A stretch of DNA of 36,319 nt from Candidatus Saccharimonadota bacterium (GCA_002726935.1 PBTC01000024.1:1-36319); one strand, 5' to 3'; positions 25,499-34,432 are shown, counted from the stretch's first letter. The notes: generated from the sequence alone by a model not told the origin. Numbers and translations are program-made.

Positions 25499-26506
25499 TT
25501 ATGATATTTTTCTTCCGAGAAATCCCGCTGCCGCTTTCACGATTGTTTGGTTGATCTCTTCGCCAGCATGAGTTGGTGAATATTCGCGTCTTAGCCTTTC
25601 TAATGGTCGTGTTCCTAAGCGCGCAATTGCCTGCAGGGAGTTTTTCTCGAGAGAGACTTCCGGGCATTCTGCAAGTATGTGACGAAACATCGCCGACGAG
25701 CTTACGGCGATGGGACGGCGAGCCGCTAACGCATAATCTATGCAACTTGATAGTCCGCGCTCGGCACCGTCCCCTTCATACGCAAACGCGTTAATTGTAT
25801 TTCCTGCTAAGAAGCGCAGCAGATCGCTTTCGCTCAAGAACTCGTCCAAAATCTCGAGCAGCACATGCTGCTGATCCACGGCATTTTGACATGCATTAAT
25901 GATGCTACTCCGCTCAAGTTCGGAGACCATCTCTTCACTATCGTGCTTGGGAATAAGCAACTTTATCTTAGCATGCTTAAATTGTCGGTCGACCAGACTG
26001 CATAGTTTTTCAAATCCCTTTCCCGGCGTGGCAAATCCGAAAGAGCCTACAGTAAACACTTCAGGCTCTCTTATGGTTTCTTTGAATTTTGGTATGAAGC
26101 GGGGAATTGACAGTATACGGCTATGTGTATTGGAAAGCGTGGGGTCCGGACAAAGACAGAAATCAAAAATACTGTACTCGACCGCATCTGCCACACCTGA
26201 ATTGACTTCGTGTACTATGGCGAAATTGCAGGTGTTGGTTCCATCAAAGGTCTTCCTAGTTACCCACCCTAGGGTGCTGGGATGGTAATTGAAGACTAAA
26301 ATAGAGGGTTGAAGTTCAGATATAGCCTTTTGAAGGGAATCAGGATTCTCACACTCCACGAAGGACCAGTTAATAAAATTGGTTTTTTTAAGTGCCTTGT
26401 AAAGGCGACGTCCATACTGATAGACACCGCAACGCTCACCGACATGCGATATGAGTGCACCGCGAGGTCGATGAATGCCGCTCCGAGAGTTTCCCGTGCG
26501 ATGCAT
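25499..26506 (-). CDS. Glycosyltransferase-like protein
   Basis: The 335-aa protein is related to GT-B glycosyltransferases but not to a well-defined family I could name. GERCGVYQYGRRLYKAL in the N-terminal part is the usual opening of GT4-type enzymes. VFTVGSFGFATPGKGFEKL matches the start of the donor domain, and ERGLSSCIDYALAARRPIAV takes the place of the EGFG motif, with the first glutamate at about residue 262. The start is uncertain: the segment before the glycine motif is longer than usual and no clear ribosome-binding site is seen. It lies on the minus strand 7 bp after the kpsM stop, so it is probably in one unit with kpsM and kpsE. The region is very AT-rich. Confidence 0.7.
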   Translation of the reverse strand: MHRTGNSRSGIHRPRGALISHVGERCGVYQYGRRLYKALKKTNFINWSFVECENPDSLQKAISELQPSILVFNYHPSTLGWVTRKTFDGTNTCNFAIVHEVNSGVADAVEYSIFDFCLCPDPTLSNTHSRILSIPRFIPKFKETIREPEVFTVGSFGFATPGKGFEKLCSLVDRQFKHAKIKLLIPKHDSEEMVSELERSSIINACQNAVDQQHVLLEILDEFLSESDLLRFLAGNTINAFAYEGDGAERGLSSCIDYALAARRPIAVSSSAMFRHILAECPEVSLEKNSLQAIARLGTRPLERLRREYSPTHAGEEINQTIVKAAAGFLGRKIS

Positions 26507-26513
26507 ATTCCAT

Positions 26514-27302
26514 CTATATAGGTTGGAAGTTGTTCCGGACTTTTTCTATAAACATCATTCCGAGGAAATTTAATATAAAGATCCACGCCAATACATAAGG
26601 CACTGAGAAGTGGGTCTCAATGTTGTTATTGAAAAAGCCTGCACGAAACATTTCATAGCAATGGACTAGAGGATTTAGCAGCACAAGTCTTTGGGCATCG
26701 CTTGGCAGCCATTCGACCAAAAAAAATACCCCCGAGATCGGTACCAAAAGGTATTGAATTGGCTGGATAAATCTTTCCATCGTTTCGTTGAGTTCAGTAG
26801 CAGCCAGAATAATAGCACCTGCGCCGCTTGCCAGCCCTGCCATCGCTAACCACCCCCCGATGAATAGGGCCCAATCGATAGTGGGGTCTATTATCCCCAT
26901 TAGAAAAAGCGTCAGCGTTACGATCACAAGGGCTGCGGTGGTTCCGCCAAATTCCAATACTATACGAGAAAAGAAAACGTCAAAGTGACTTACTTTCTGA
27001 TGATAGAATATAGCGGTACTCCGCCGTAGCAGTAGCACGGGAGATGTAGTTACATGCCTCCAAAGGGTAAGGAGCATATATCCAGTTAGAACGAGCTCAA
27101 CAATTCTTAGGCCGTGCTCGTAACCACCTTTTAGTACCGACCATAGAATGAGTACTCCGATTGTTAAGAGCATGGGCTCCAGAATTAGCCAAACGAATCC
27201 TAGGTGCTCGCGTCCGTATTTCATCATTATATCGCGGACCAGCAGTGCCATGAGACACCGTCTTTGAACGCTCCAACCCCTCAGGAAGAATCCTAATCTC
27301 AT
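26514..27302 (-). CDS. kpsM: ABC-2 type polysaccharide export permease (KpsM-like)
   Basis: The 262-aa integral membrane protein has about six hydrophobic segments (near 35-57, 68-82, 112-137, 142-165, 172-196 and 226-242), as in KpsM/CtrC/BexB. LLVRDIMMKYGREHLGFVW and LILEPMLLTIGVLILW near the start are typical. It forms the channel half of the transporter that moves capsular or other lipid-linked polysaccharide across the inner membrane, together with KpsT. The start at 27302 gives the family length (about 258); a longer reading from 27386 would overlap kpsE by 70 bp. It lies 14 bp after the kpsE stop. The ATPase it needs is encoded about 2.7 kb away on the opposite strand. Confidence 0.88.
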   Translation of the reverse strand: MRLGFFLRGWSVQRRCLMALLVRDIMMKYGREHLGFVWLILEPMLLTIGVLILWSVLKGGYEHGLRIVELVLTGYMLLTLWRHVTTSPVLLLRRSTAIFYHQKVSHFDVFFSRIVLEFGGTTAALVIVTLTLFLMGIIDPTIDWALFIGGWLAMAGLASGAGAIILAATELNETMERFIQPIQYLLVPISGVFFLVEWLPSDAQRLVLLNPLVHCYEMFRAGFFNNNIETHFSVPYVLAWIFILNFLGMMFIEKVRNNFQPI

Positions 27303-27316
27303 GCTTAGTAATCTCT

Positions 27317-28540
27317 CTAAAATTGTCCGGATCTTGCCCGCTGCGTAGATGGCGCGTGCTCCGCCAATCCAGAGTAAATAAGCCATGCAACTAAAACGAA
27401 AATCAAATTCCCTCCTAACATTGTGAGAGGGAGACGTAGGCGCTTCGGTAGCGTAGCGTGGTCTGAGAGTTGCGGCTCAACTACGCGTTCTAAGTAGAGC
27501 ATTTGCCGCGCTGCGTCATTGCGCGAGCGTAGGAGCTCCGCTTCCGAATTGGCTAGCATCCGCCTCGCGAACTCCCGCTCCAACTGAAGCCGCTCGTAAG
27601 TCGCAATCCGCGTCGCAAGACCGTCGCGATCATCCGCAATTCGACGACGCTCGTCGCTGATCTGTTGCTGCAAGGCGACCGCCTTACGCTGCAACCCGCC
27701 AAGCTGCGGACTCGCGGAAGTTCCGTTTTTCATTTCTGCGATTTGCGCCTGGACCACTCCCAGCTCTGCGGACAGCCGTGCGATCAGCTCCGCCAGGGCC
27801 ACGGCGTTGCGTACCGGGTCGACCGTCAGTTCGCGGTTCTGGAATTCGGTCAGGCGGGTCTGGGCCGTGATCAGACGCTCCTGGGCGTTCCTGACCTCGG
27901 CGGCACTGCTCGCAATCGCATCGGTCTGCAGGCGGCCGTTCAGGCGGTTGACCAGATCCTCGCTCATCGACAGCAGCGTGTCGGCCACGTCCTTGGCGTC
28001 GGTGGCGTCGAAGGCGCGCACCTTGAGGGTCGAGATGCCGGTGCGCTCGGAATGGACCACCGAGATCATGCCCTTCAGGTACTTGTAGAGCTGCTCCTCC
28101 TGCGGGCCATAGAGCACGGACGGCCAACGGGCGAGGAAGTCGGCGCCGGCCGGTCCGTAGATTCGGTCGAGCGGCAGGCGCGCCTTGAGCTGGGCCACCG
28201 CGTCGCGCGAGCCGATGAAATCCTGGACGATGAAGGAATCGTCCTGCGAGCGGGCCAGGCCGAGCTGGACCAGGAAGGAGAGCGTGCCTGACATCTCCGG
28301 CCGGTTGGCCGAGCGCACGACAAAGCGTGCCTCCGATTCGTATTGGTCGGTGGCGATCAGGCCGTAATAGAGGGTGGCCAGGATCGACGGCAGCAGGAGC
28401 AGGCCCCAGCGCAGCCAGCCGTTGCGCGGGAGCAGCCGCAGGCGGGGCGGCGTGGCCAGCCATTGCCGCCACCGTGGGACAGCTGGCGGCGGAGCGGCGG
28501 GGGAAGCCCCCTCGGGGAAGGGCAGAGTCGGACGCTGCAT
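27317..28540 (-). CDS. kpsE: Capsule export inner-membrane protein, KpsE-like (copy 1)
   Basis: The 407-aa protein has the KpsE/CtrB/RkpR build: a transmembrane helix near 46-64 (LLLLPSILATLYYGLI), a periplasmic part starting YESEARFVVRS, long coiled-coil segments (about 215-345), and a second transmembrane helix near 372-390. It belongs to the polysaccharide co-polymerase group that links the ABC exporter to the outer-membrane channel. Homology to the protein at 28758 is clear (ESEARFV, DSFIVQDFIGSRDAV, GISTLKVRAFDATDA), so there are two copies back to back with a 217-bp spacer. Base composition changes within the gene: the end (27317 to about 27700) is GC-poorer than its start, as if the cassette junction lay here. 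Confidence 0.88.
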   Translation of the reverse strand: MQRPTLPFPEGASPAAPPPAVPRWRQWLATPPRLRLLPRNGWLRWGLLLLPSILATLYYGLIATDQYESEARFVVRSANRPEMSGTLSFLVQLGLARSQDDSFIVQDFIGSRDAVAQLKARLPLDRIYGPAGADFLARWPSVLYGPQEEQLYKYLKGMISVVHSERTGISTLKVRAFDATDAKDVADTLLSMSEDLVNRLNGRLQTDAIASSAAEVRNAQERLITAQTRLTEFQNRELTVDPVRNAVALAELIARLSAELGVVQAQIAEMKNGTSASPQLGGLQRKAVALQQQISDERRRIADDRDGLATRIATYERLQLEREFARRMLANSEAELLRSRNDAARQMLYLERVVEPQLSDHATLPKRLRLPLTMLGGNLIFVLVAWLIYSGLAEHAPSTQRARSGQF

Positions 28541-28757
28541 GGCACGATCCTGACAGACGGGGCGGCGCCCCGCGTCCCTCTCGATGCCGTGCCTCGCCGC
28601 GCCTAGCGAGGCCTAACGCACAAAAGATCTTTGGGTGAGCCGAACGGCGAGCGTCGGGGCGAGACGGCGAAAAAAGGTGGGGTCACCTCCCCGTGACGGC
28701 CGCGGCGCGATCGGAGACACTGCCTCCCCCGCCATCTTCCGGTCCCGCCCAACGGTC

Positions 28758-30020
28758 ATGCCCGACGCCGCCCAATTCACCAGCTATGCCAAGCTGCTAC
28801 GCCTGACACCGGTCGAGAGCGAGAGCGCGGGCACGCTCCCCTTGCGGCCGTTCCAGCCGCCGGGCGAGGCCGAGGTCGCGCGCGAGGCCGAGCGGCCGCG
28901 GTCGCGCGGGTTGATGTCGCTGGCCTTGCTGGTCGTCCTGCCCACCCTGCTGGCCACGGTCTATTTCGGTCTACTGGCGGCCGACCGCTACACGTCGGAG
29001 GCGCGCTTCGTGCTGCGCATGCCAGGCCGCTCGCTGGCCAATGCCGCGATGGGCCTGGCGCTGCAGAACAATACCGGTGGCGTCGCCGGATCCATGGGCG
29101 TTGCACGGTCGACCGACGATGGCTACCTGGTGCAGGATTTCCTCGAATCGCGCGATGCGCTTTCCTGGGCGCAGGCGCACGCGGCGCTAAGGCCGGCCTG
29201 GGACGCGGCGCCGGCACGGTCCGACATATTGTGGCGCTTCCCCAACCCGTTCGAGCCCAAGGGCGAGGAAGGGCTCTACCGCCATTTTCAGCGCATGGTG
29301 ACGGCGAGCTACGACAGCACCACCGGCGTCAACACGCTGAAGGTGCAGGCCTTCTCCCCCGCCGATGCCCAGCGCATCGCCGATTCGCTGCTGGCGGCGG
29401 CGGAGGGGCTGGTCAACCGGCTGAACGAACGGGCGCGGCAGGATACGGTGGCCCGCGCCGAGGCCGAGGCAGCACGGCTACGCACGCGCCTGGAGGCGGC
29501 GCAGGCCAGCCTGACGGCTTTCCGCGAGCGCGAGCGGCTGATCGATCCCGGCCAGGCAACGATGGCCGTGCTTGAGACGATCGCCAAGCTGGCGCAGGAG
29601 GCGGCGCTGCTGTCGGTGCAGATCGGCGAGCTGGGCAAGGGCTCGCCCAACAGCCCGCAGCTCGGCCCGCTGCGCGGCCGGCGGGCGGCGATCGAGGCGC
29701 AGATCGCGAAGGAACGCCACCGGCTGGCCGGCGACGCCCAGTCGATCGCGCCGCGCCTGGTCGAATACGAGCGGCTGATGTTGGAACGCGAGTTCGCCGA
29801 AAAGGCGCTGGTCTCGGCCATGACGGCGGTCGAGACGGCGCGGGTCGAGGCCCAGGCCCAGCAGGTCTATCTCGAGCGTGTGACCCAGCCGTCGGCGCCC
29901 GACTATCCCGCGGCGCCCTGGCGCTTCCTGTGGTGCGCGGCCGTCGCCGTGGCGGGCTTCATGGCCTGGCGCATGTGGCGCATCGTGTCGGAAGACACGA
30001 TGGCGCACGCCGACCCCTGA
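28758..30020 (+). CDS. Capsule export inner-membrane protein, KpsE-like (copy 2)
   Basis: From the ATG at 28758 the product is 420 aa. It has an N-terminal transmembrane helix near 53-71 (LALLVVLPTLLATVYFGLL), then YTSEARFVLRM, DDGYLVQDFLESRDAL, GVNTLKVQAFSPADA, a coiled-coil middle rich in Ala, Arg and Glu, and a C-terminal transmembrane helix (WRFLWCAAVAVAGFMAW). It is a paralogue of the divergent copy at 27317-28540 and keeps the high GC of the backbone. Its stop overlaps the start of the ATPase gene (TGATG), so it is in one operon with kpsT. A longer reading from 28635 is not preferred, since it adds 41 residues without family match. Two KpsE proteins could serve two glycans or form a mixed complex. 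Confidence 0.85.
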   Translation: MPDAAQFTSYAKLLRLTPVESESAGTLPLRPFQPPGEAEVAREAERPRSRGLMSLALLVVLPTLLATVYFGLLAADRYTSEARFVLRMPGRSLANAAMGLALQNNTGGVAGSMGVARSTDDGYLVQDFLESRDALSWAQAHAALRPAWDAAPARSDILWRFPNPFEPKGEEGLYRHFQRMVTASYDSTTGVNTLKVQAFSPADAQRIADSLLAAAEGLVNRLNERARQDTVARAEAEAARLRTRLEAAQASLTAFRERERLIDPGQATMAVLETIAKLAQEAALLSVQIGELGKGSPNSPQLGPLRGRRAAIEAQIAKERHRLAGDAQSIAPRLVEYERLMLEREFAEKALVSAMTAVETARVEAQAQQVYLERVTQPSAPDYPAAPWRFLWCAAVAVAGFMAWRMWRIVSEDTMAHADP

Positions 30021-30781
30021 TGGTGCTGCCCGGCGGGGCGGGCGAAGGGGCGGCACGCTCGGCGGGCACCGGCACGCCCACAGGTACGGGCACGGATGGC
30101 GGTGTCGTGACCCTGCCGGTCGATCCCGCGCGCTGCGTCGAGGCGATCGAGGTCACCAAAATCTTCACCGGCGCTCACGGCTCGCATCGCGCGCTGGACC
30201 GCATCAGCTTCCGCGTCGGCGCCGGCGAGCGGATGGGCATCCTGGGCGCCAACGGCGCGGGCAAGTCGACCCTGATCAAGGTGCTGTCCGGCCTGCTCCA
30301 GCCGACGCGCGGCACGGTGCGGCGTGGCCTGCGCCTGTCGTGGCCGCTGGCGCTGGGCGGCGGGTTCGAGGGCCACCTGACCGGCTACGACAATGTGCGC
30401 TTCCTCACGCGGCTTTACGACCTGCCGTTCGCCGAAACCTTCGACTACGTCACCGACTTCTCCGAGCTCGGCAAGCACATGTACGTGCCGGTGCGCTTCT
30501 ACTCGGACGGCATGCGCATGCGGCTGGCCTTCGCGCTGTCGCTGGCGATGAACTTCGAATGCTACCTGATCGACGAGGTCATCCTGGTCGGCGACCGGCG
30601 GTTCCAGCTCAAGTGCCATGATGAGCTGTTCGGCCGGCGCCAGCATTGCGGGATGATCATGGCGGTGCACGATGCCGGCGTGATCAAGGAATATTGCCAG
30701 AGCGCGCTGCTGCTGAAGGCCGGGCGCGGCCGTCTGGTGACCGACCTCGACCTGGCGGCCCGGATCTACGGTTCCCTGTGA
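30020..30781 (+). CDS. kpsT: ABC transporter ATPase for polysaccharide export (KpsT-like)
   Basis: The 253-aa ATPase has Walker A GANGAGKST (76-84), the signature YSDGMRMRLAFA (161-172), Walker B CYLIDE (181-186) and the H-loop His207 in AVHDAG. LGGGFEGHLTGYDNVRF and FSELGKHMYVPVRFYSDGM are typical of KpsT/CtrD. It powers export of the glycan through KpsM. The ATG at 30020 overlaps the kpsE stop (TGATG). It leaves about 40 N-terminal residues rich in Gly and Thr that are odd for the family, so a GTG at 30107 is also possible. The permease is not beside it but on the minus strand 2.7 kb away (26514), an unusual split. Confidence 0.9.
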   Translation: MVLPGGAGEGAARSAGTGTPTGTGTDGGVVTLPVDPARCVEAIEVTKIFTGAHGSHRALDRISFRVGAGERMGILGANGAGKSTLIKVLSGLLQPTRGTVRRGLRLSWPLALGGGFEGHLTGYDNVRFLTRLYDLPFAETFDYVTDFSELGKHMYVPVRFYSDGMRMRLAFALSLAMNFECYLIDEVILVGDRRFQLKCHDELFGRRQHCGMIMAVHDAGVIKEYCQSALLLKAGRGRLVTDLDLAARIYGSL

Positions 30782-30800
30782 GGGCGGCCGCGGGCGGGGC

Positions 30801-31691
30801 TCATGCGGGATCCAGCCGGACCTCGATCAGAGCAGCCTGCCCTTCGAGGGCCGAGTCCTGCGAGATCAGCCGCACCTCCAGGGGATGCAGAGGGTCGGCG
30901 ACCTGGAAGTCGAGGCCGAGGGAAAAGAAGCCGCCGCGCTCGACCTCGAAAAAGCCACGCGAGATTTCCGCGCCGCTGTCGATCTCGAGGATGAAGGGCA
31001 AGCGGCCGATATCCGGACTGAAGCCCAGCCAGGCCGTGGCACTCCAGGCGCCCGCCGGTAGCGGCAGGTAGGGCCCGTAAGCCACGATGCGGGCACGGCC
31101 GGCCACCTCGATCACAGCGGGCAACGGCGCACCGGGCGCGTCGCCATCAAGGAAGGCCTCGCGCGGCCAGGCGAGCGGCGGTGCATGCCCAGCGGCGGCA
31201 GCGCGCCAGAGCGGGCCGAGGTAAAGGTCGAGCAACGGCCCCGCGCTGGCGGCAAGATCGCCTCCCATAGCCAACGGGGGCGGCGGGGCCGGCATGGGCC
31301 GTTGGTCGGCCGGCGCTGAGCCCGCAAGCGCCTGCATGGTGGCGGCGAGCGCGGCAGGCCAGCCGGCGATGTCGCCGTCGAGCACCAGCGTCGTGCCCGC
31401 CCGCCGCGCCAACTCGAGCGCAAAGACAGCGCGCAGGGCCTCCGCGCGCAGCAGATCGGCGTTCAGCATGTCCGGAGTTGCAGCCGCGTCTGCCGCCGGC
31501 GCTGCGAAGGGCTGGGGATCGACCAGCACCAGGAAGACCGGCGGCGCTGCCGAATAGCGAGCCAGCGTTTCAGGGGCAGGCCAGGTTTCCTCGATCGCGG
31601 CTCCGGCGACCCCCTGCTGCAGGAGCGCCCGGGCGTACGCCGCACGAGGGCCCTGGCCGAGCAGCAGGATCGTCGTGCCCTCGTCCCGCAC
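30801..31691 (-). CDS. Unknown protein of the export region
   Basis: This 296-aa protein was not recognised. It is rich in alanine and proline, with no signal peptide and no membrane segment. The N-terminal part (TILLLGQGPRAAYARALLQQ, then VFLVLVDPQPF, then TTLVLDGDIAGWP) could be a Rossmann-like fold. The C-terminal part (GPYLPLPAGAWSATAWLGF, LPFILEIDSG, GFFEVERGGFFSLGLDF, HPLEVRLIS) looks like a beta-sandwich. The gene begins 12 bp after the stop of the Wza-like gene on the same strand, so the two are co-transcribed and it probably serves glycan export or modification. It is convergent with kpsT. Confidence 0.65.
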   Translation of the reverse strand: MRDEGTTILLLGQGPRAAYARALLQQGVAGAAIEETWPAPETLARYSAAPPVFLVLVDPQPFAAPAADAAATPDMLNADLLRAEALRAVFALELARRAGTTLVLDGDIAGWPAALAATMQALAGSAPADQRPMPAPPPPLAMGGDLAASAGPLLDLYLGPLWRAAAAGHAPPLAWPREAFLDGDAPGAPLPAVIEVAGRARIVAYGPYLPLPAGAWSATAWLGFSPDIGRLPFILEIDSGAEISRGFFEVERGGFFSLGLDFQVADPLHPLEVRLISQDSALEGQAALIEVRLDPA

Positions 31692-31703
31692 GCCGGCCCG
31701 CCC

Positions 31704-32885
31704 TCACCGGTTGGTGGTGACGGCGCCCACCGTGACGGCGGTCGCCCCGACCCCCAGGAAGGGGAGCAGCACGGTCATCACCTTCTGGAGCTCCATACTC
31801 GAAGCGTTGGAGATAAAGACGATGTCCTTGTTGCGCACGGGAAAGCGGCGGGCCAAGAAGAAGCCATTGGGATCGCGCATGTTGACGCGATAAATCACCG
31901 GCACCTGCCCCTGCGTCGCGGCGTCGGGCCGGCGCAGGGCGAGCTGGTCATAATCCTGGGGCTGCTCGTAGCGGATCACGAACACGCCGGCGGGATCGGC
32001 GCGGTTGTCGTTGATGCCGCCGGCCCGCGCGATCGCCTGATCCAGCGAGATGCCGATCGCGTCGAACGGGATGACGGCATTGGCGCCGGTTGCTCCGGCC
32101 GCGGTGAAGGTCTGCGGGTCACGGGCCACGCTCACGACGTCGCCCGGACGGACGAACACATTCTCCGCCGGATTGTTGAGGATGGCCTGCATGGGGACGC
32201 GCACCGACTGGCCGTCGCGCACCAGGGTGACAAAGGTCTCGTGCGCCGCCGCCTTTACGCCGCCGGCGGTGGCAATGACGTCGAGGATGCGGTCGCCGCG
32301 GGTGGTGAGCGGCACACGCGCCCCATTGGTGACTTCGCCGATCACGGTGACGGTGTTGGCGACGTTCTTGGTCACGGTGACCAGCACCTGCGGCTCGATC
32401 GCCTTGCCACCGAGCGCATCCACCACCGCCTGCTCGACCTGCTGCGGCGTGCGGCCGGCGACGCGAACGCGGCCGGCGAAGGGTACGGTGATGGCGCCGT
32501 CAGGTCCAACCACCTGTTCGGGAATGATGGCCGAGCGCGACCCCGCGCCGACGCGGTCGTTGACCGGCGCGGAGAAGAGGCCACCGGCCGACGCTTCCCA
32601 TACCACGACCTGCACGTAATCGCCGACGCCGATGGCCTGGGTCGAGAATGGCTGGCGCTGGCCGAAGCTCCCCTGCAGCGAGGCGGCGACCCATCGGTCC
32701 ATCGCCGACACGACGGCGGGATCGACGTCGACGAGCGCGAACCGCGTACCGCCATTTCGGTCGGGACGGGCGGCAGCCGTGATGTCCGAATTGCTGGGTC
32801 CGCTGCCCGGCAGACTGTCGCAGGCCGACACCAACGCCGCACACGCCATCAATATGGGCAATACGGGCAACAGCCGCCTTGTCAC
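31704..32885 (-). CDS. Polysaccharide export outer-membrane lipoprotein (Wza/KpsD type)
   Basis: From a GTG at 32885 the product is 393 aa, with a lipoprotein signal (MTRRLLPVLPILMACAALVSAC; lipobox cysteine at 22). It then has the poly-export domain: IGVGDYVQVVVWEASAGG, VVGPDGAITVPFAGRVRV, GRTPQQVEQAVVDAL. SLBB-type beta-grasp repeats follow (VTVIGEVTNGARVPL, LDVIATAGGVKAA, FVRPGDVVSVARD, IGISLDQAIARAGGI). It forms the outer-membrane channel for the polysaccharide, fed by the KpsE proteins. The start is uncertain: GTG codons at 32912 or 32948 would also allow a signal peptide, and no strong ribosome-binding site is seen. The upstream open frame to 33326 has no family match. It leads the unit with the 296-aa protein. 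Confidence 0.85.
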   Translation of the reverse strand: MTRRLLPVLPILMACAALVSACDSLPGSGPSNSDITAAARPDRNGGTRFALVDVDPAVVSAMDRWVAASLQGSFGQRQPFSTQAIGVGDYVQVVVWEASAGGLFSAPVNDRVGAGSRSAIIPEQVVGPDGAITVPFAGRVRVAGRTPQQVEQAVVDALGGKAIEPQVLVTVTKNVANTVTVIGEVTNGARVPLTTRGDRILDVIATAGGVKAAAHETFVTLVRDGQSVRVPMQAILNNPAENVFVRPGDVVSVARDPQTFTAAGATGANAVIPFDAIGISLDQAIARAGGINDNRADPAGVFVIRYEQPQDYDQLALRRPDAATQGQVPVIYRVNMRDPNGFFLARRFPVRNKDIVFISNASSMELQKVMTVLLPFLGVGATAVTVGAVTTNR

Positions 32886-33236
32886 CGACCGGGCCGAGAC
32901 CAGCCTTCCCACGATAGTCAGGACCGCTGGACGATGAGTCGACTTCACGATACGCAACCGTACTCGCACATGCGGCTGGCCTCCCCGGCACCAGTTTCGC
33001 GACGCGCCCTGCCCATGCAATGCATTGCCAAACGATCTTCGGTGAATTCTTGGTTGTCGTTCACCCAAGAGCGATGACTGGCAGGTTTGCAGCAGGACGC
33101 CCGTCGAAGTCGCGAAACGGATTTTGGATGATTGAGACGCTACCGGAGCGTGCAGCCCTCGTTGACGCGTGACAAGTGTTAGAAGCTGGCGATGCTTCAG
33201 GAAGCACCTGTCCTCAAACTCTTCGGGGAGAAAAAA
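32886..33236. other. Divergent spacer between the export lipoprotein and ompA genes
   Basis: This 351-bp stretch has no supported gene. It should hold both promoters. A perfect 12-bp palindrome (GCAATGCATTGC) lies at 33017-33028, and a TTGACG hexamer at 33162-33167 could be a -35 box for ompA, but no matching -10 at the usual distance was found. Confidence 0.45.
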
Positions 33237-34196
33237 GTGAAACTCAGCACTATCGGATGGCTGGCCGCCGCGGCCGCCGCCTTGCCGCTCTCGGCCCAGG
33301 CTCAGGACGCGTTCGTGCCGACGCAAGGATTCTATCTCGGAGCCGGCGGCGGCCTAGAATGGGCACTGGGCAACAATCCGAATGCCTCGACCTGGACAGG
33401 CTGGGCGGTCGGAGGCAAGGCCGGCTACGATTTCATCGGTCCGCGGCTCGAACTCGAGGTCGGCTACGGCCAAATCCCGACTTCGGCCAACATTCCGGGC
33501 ACCGCGATCAACGGCAAGGTCGGACAGCTCACGGCGATGGCCAACGCTCTGTACGACTTCATGCCGACCTCGCAATTCACACCGTATGCCGGCGTCGGTG
33601 TCGGCGTGGCCTTCATCGACAGCAACTCGTCGCTGGGTAGCACCCAGTTTGCCTGGCAGGCCATGCTCGGCCTTGCGTACAATATCGATTCGTCGCTGCG
33701 CTTTCAGGTCGAAGGCCGCTATCTCGGCACCACGAATCCGAGCGTGAATACGCCGATCGGCAACGTCAGCTTCAACAACCAGAACATCATGGCCCTGGCG
33801 GGCATCCAGTTTAAGTTCGGAGCCCCGGCGGCTGCTCCCCCGCCCCCCCCGCCGCCGGCCGTCGCGCCGCCATCGTTCATGGTGTTCTTCGACTGGGACC
33901 GCTCTAACCTGTCGGCCCAGGCCCTGAACACGATCAAGCAGGCGGCGAGCGCCTACAAGCAGAAGGGCAACGCCCGCATCACCGCGACGGGTCACACCGA
34001 CACGTCGGGCTCGGAGCAGTACAACATGGCGCTGTCGCTGCGTCGTGCGAACGCCGTGAAGGACGCCTTGGTGCGTGAAGGCGTGCCGGCGACGGCCATC
34101 TCGGTCATCGGGCGTGGTGAGCAGGGCCTCCTGGTCCAGACGGGCCCCAACGTGCGCGAGCCGCAGAACCGCCGCGTCGAGATTGTCATCCAGTAG
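33237..34196 (+). CDS. OmpA-like outer-membrane protein
   Basis: The 319-aa protein starts with GTG at 33237, six bases after GGGGAG, and has a signal peptide ending in LSAQAQ. An eight-stranded porin/opacity-type barrel follows (about 30-190; FYLGAGGGLEWALG, AGYDFIGPRLELEVGYG, PYAGVGVGVAFID, FQVEGRYLG). Then comes a PPPPPP linker and an OmpA C-terminal domain (FMVFFDWDRSNLS, ITATGHTDTSGSEQYN, SLRRANAVKDAL, EPQNRRVEIVI). The domain binds peptidoglycan and ties the outer membrane to the cell wall. It is a single-gene unit with a good terminator downstream. It is not a member of the polysaccharide pathway but sits in its locus. High GC and codon use are of the backbone type. Confidence 0.93.
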   Translation: MKLSTIGWLAAAAAALPLSAQAQDAFVPTQGFYLGAGGGLEWALGNNPNASTWTGWAVGGKAGYDFIGPRLELEVGYGQIPTSANIPGTAINGKVGQLTAMANALYDFMPTSQFTPYAGVGVGVAFIDSNSSLGSTQFAWQAMLGLAYNIDSSLRFQVEGRYLGTTNPSVNTPIGNVSFNNQNIMALAGIQFKFGAPAAAPPPPPPPAVAPPSFMVFFDWDRSNLSAQALNTIKQAASAYKQKGNARITATGHTDTSGSEQYNMALSLRRANAVKDALVREGVPATAISVIGRGEQGLLVQTGPNVREPQNRRVEIVIQ

Positions 34197-34347
34197 GCGG
34201 CAGAGCAACCGGAGCGGGAGCTGGCCGATCATCCGAGCCATCTCCCGTCTTGCCTCTCAACAATGAAAGAACACGTCGGACGTGTTGCTGTCCGGTCTTC
34301 CCTACGGCAGCGGCCGCCTTGGCGGGTTCAACGTGACAACAACCACT

Positions 34348-34384
34348 ACCCCGCGTTTGGTCTCGCCGCCGCGGGGGTTTTTTT
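34348..34384 (+). terminator. Rho-independent terminator after ompA
   Basis: ACCCCGC at 34348-34354 pairs with GCGGGGGT at 34371-34378 (a single extra G), making a GC-rich stem of about 7 bp with a 16-base loop. It is followed at once by a run of seven T. It lies 152 bp after the ompA stop and separates that gene from the third regulator. Confidence 0.8.
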
Positions 34385-34432
34385 ATGCAAATGCCGGTCG
34401 GAATTACCCCCCCCAAAAAAAGTCATACAAAG

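Noticed and set aside
33354-34241. 295-aa open frame on the minus strand
   Set aside because: It is antisense to ompA, which has signal peptide, barrel, linker and OmpA domain.
34271-34285. Perfect palindrome ACACGTCGGACGTGT after ompA
   Set aside because: It lies between the ompA stop and its terminator, not before a gene start, and a few such palindromes are expected by chance.
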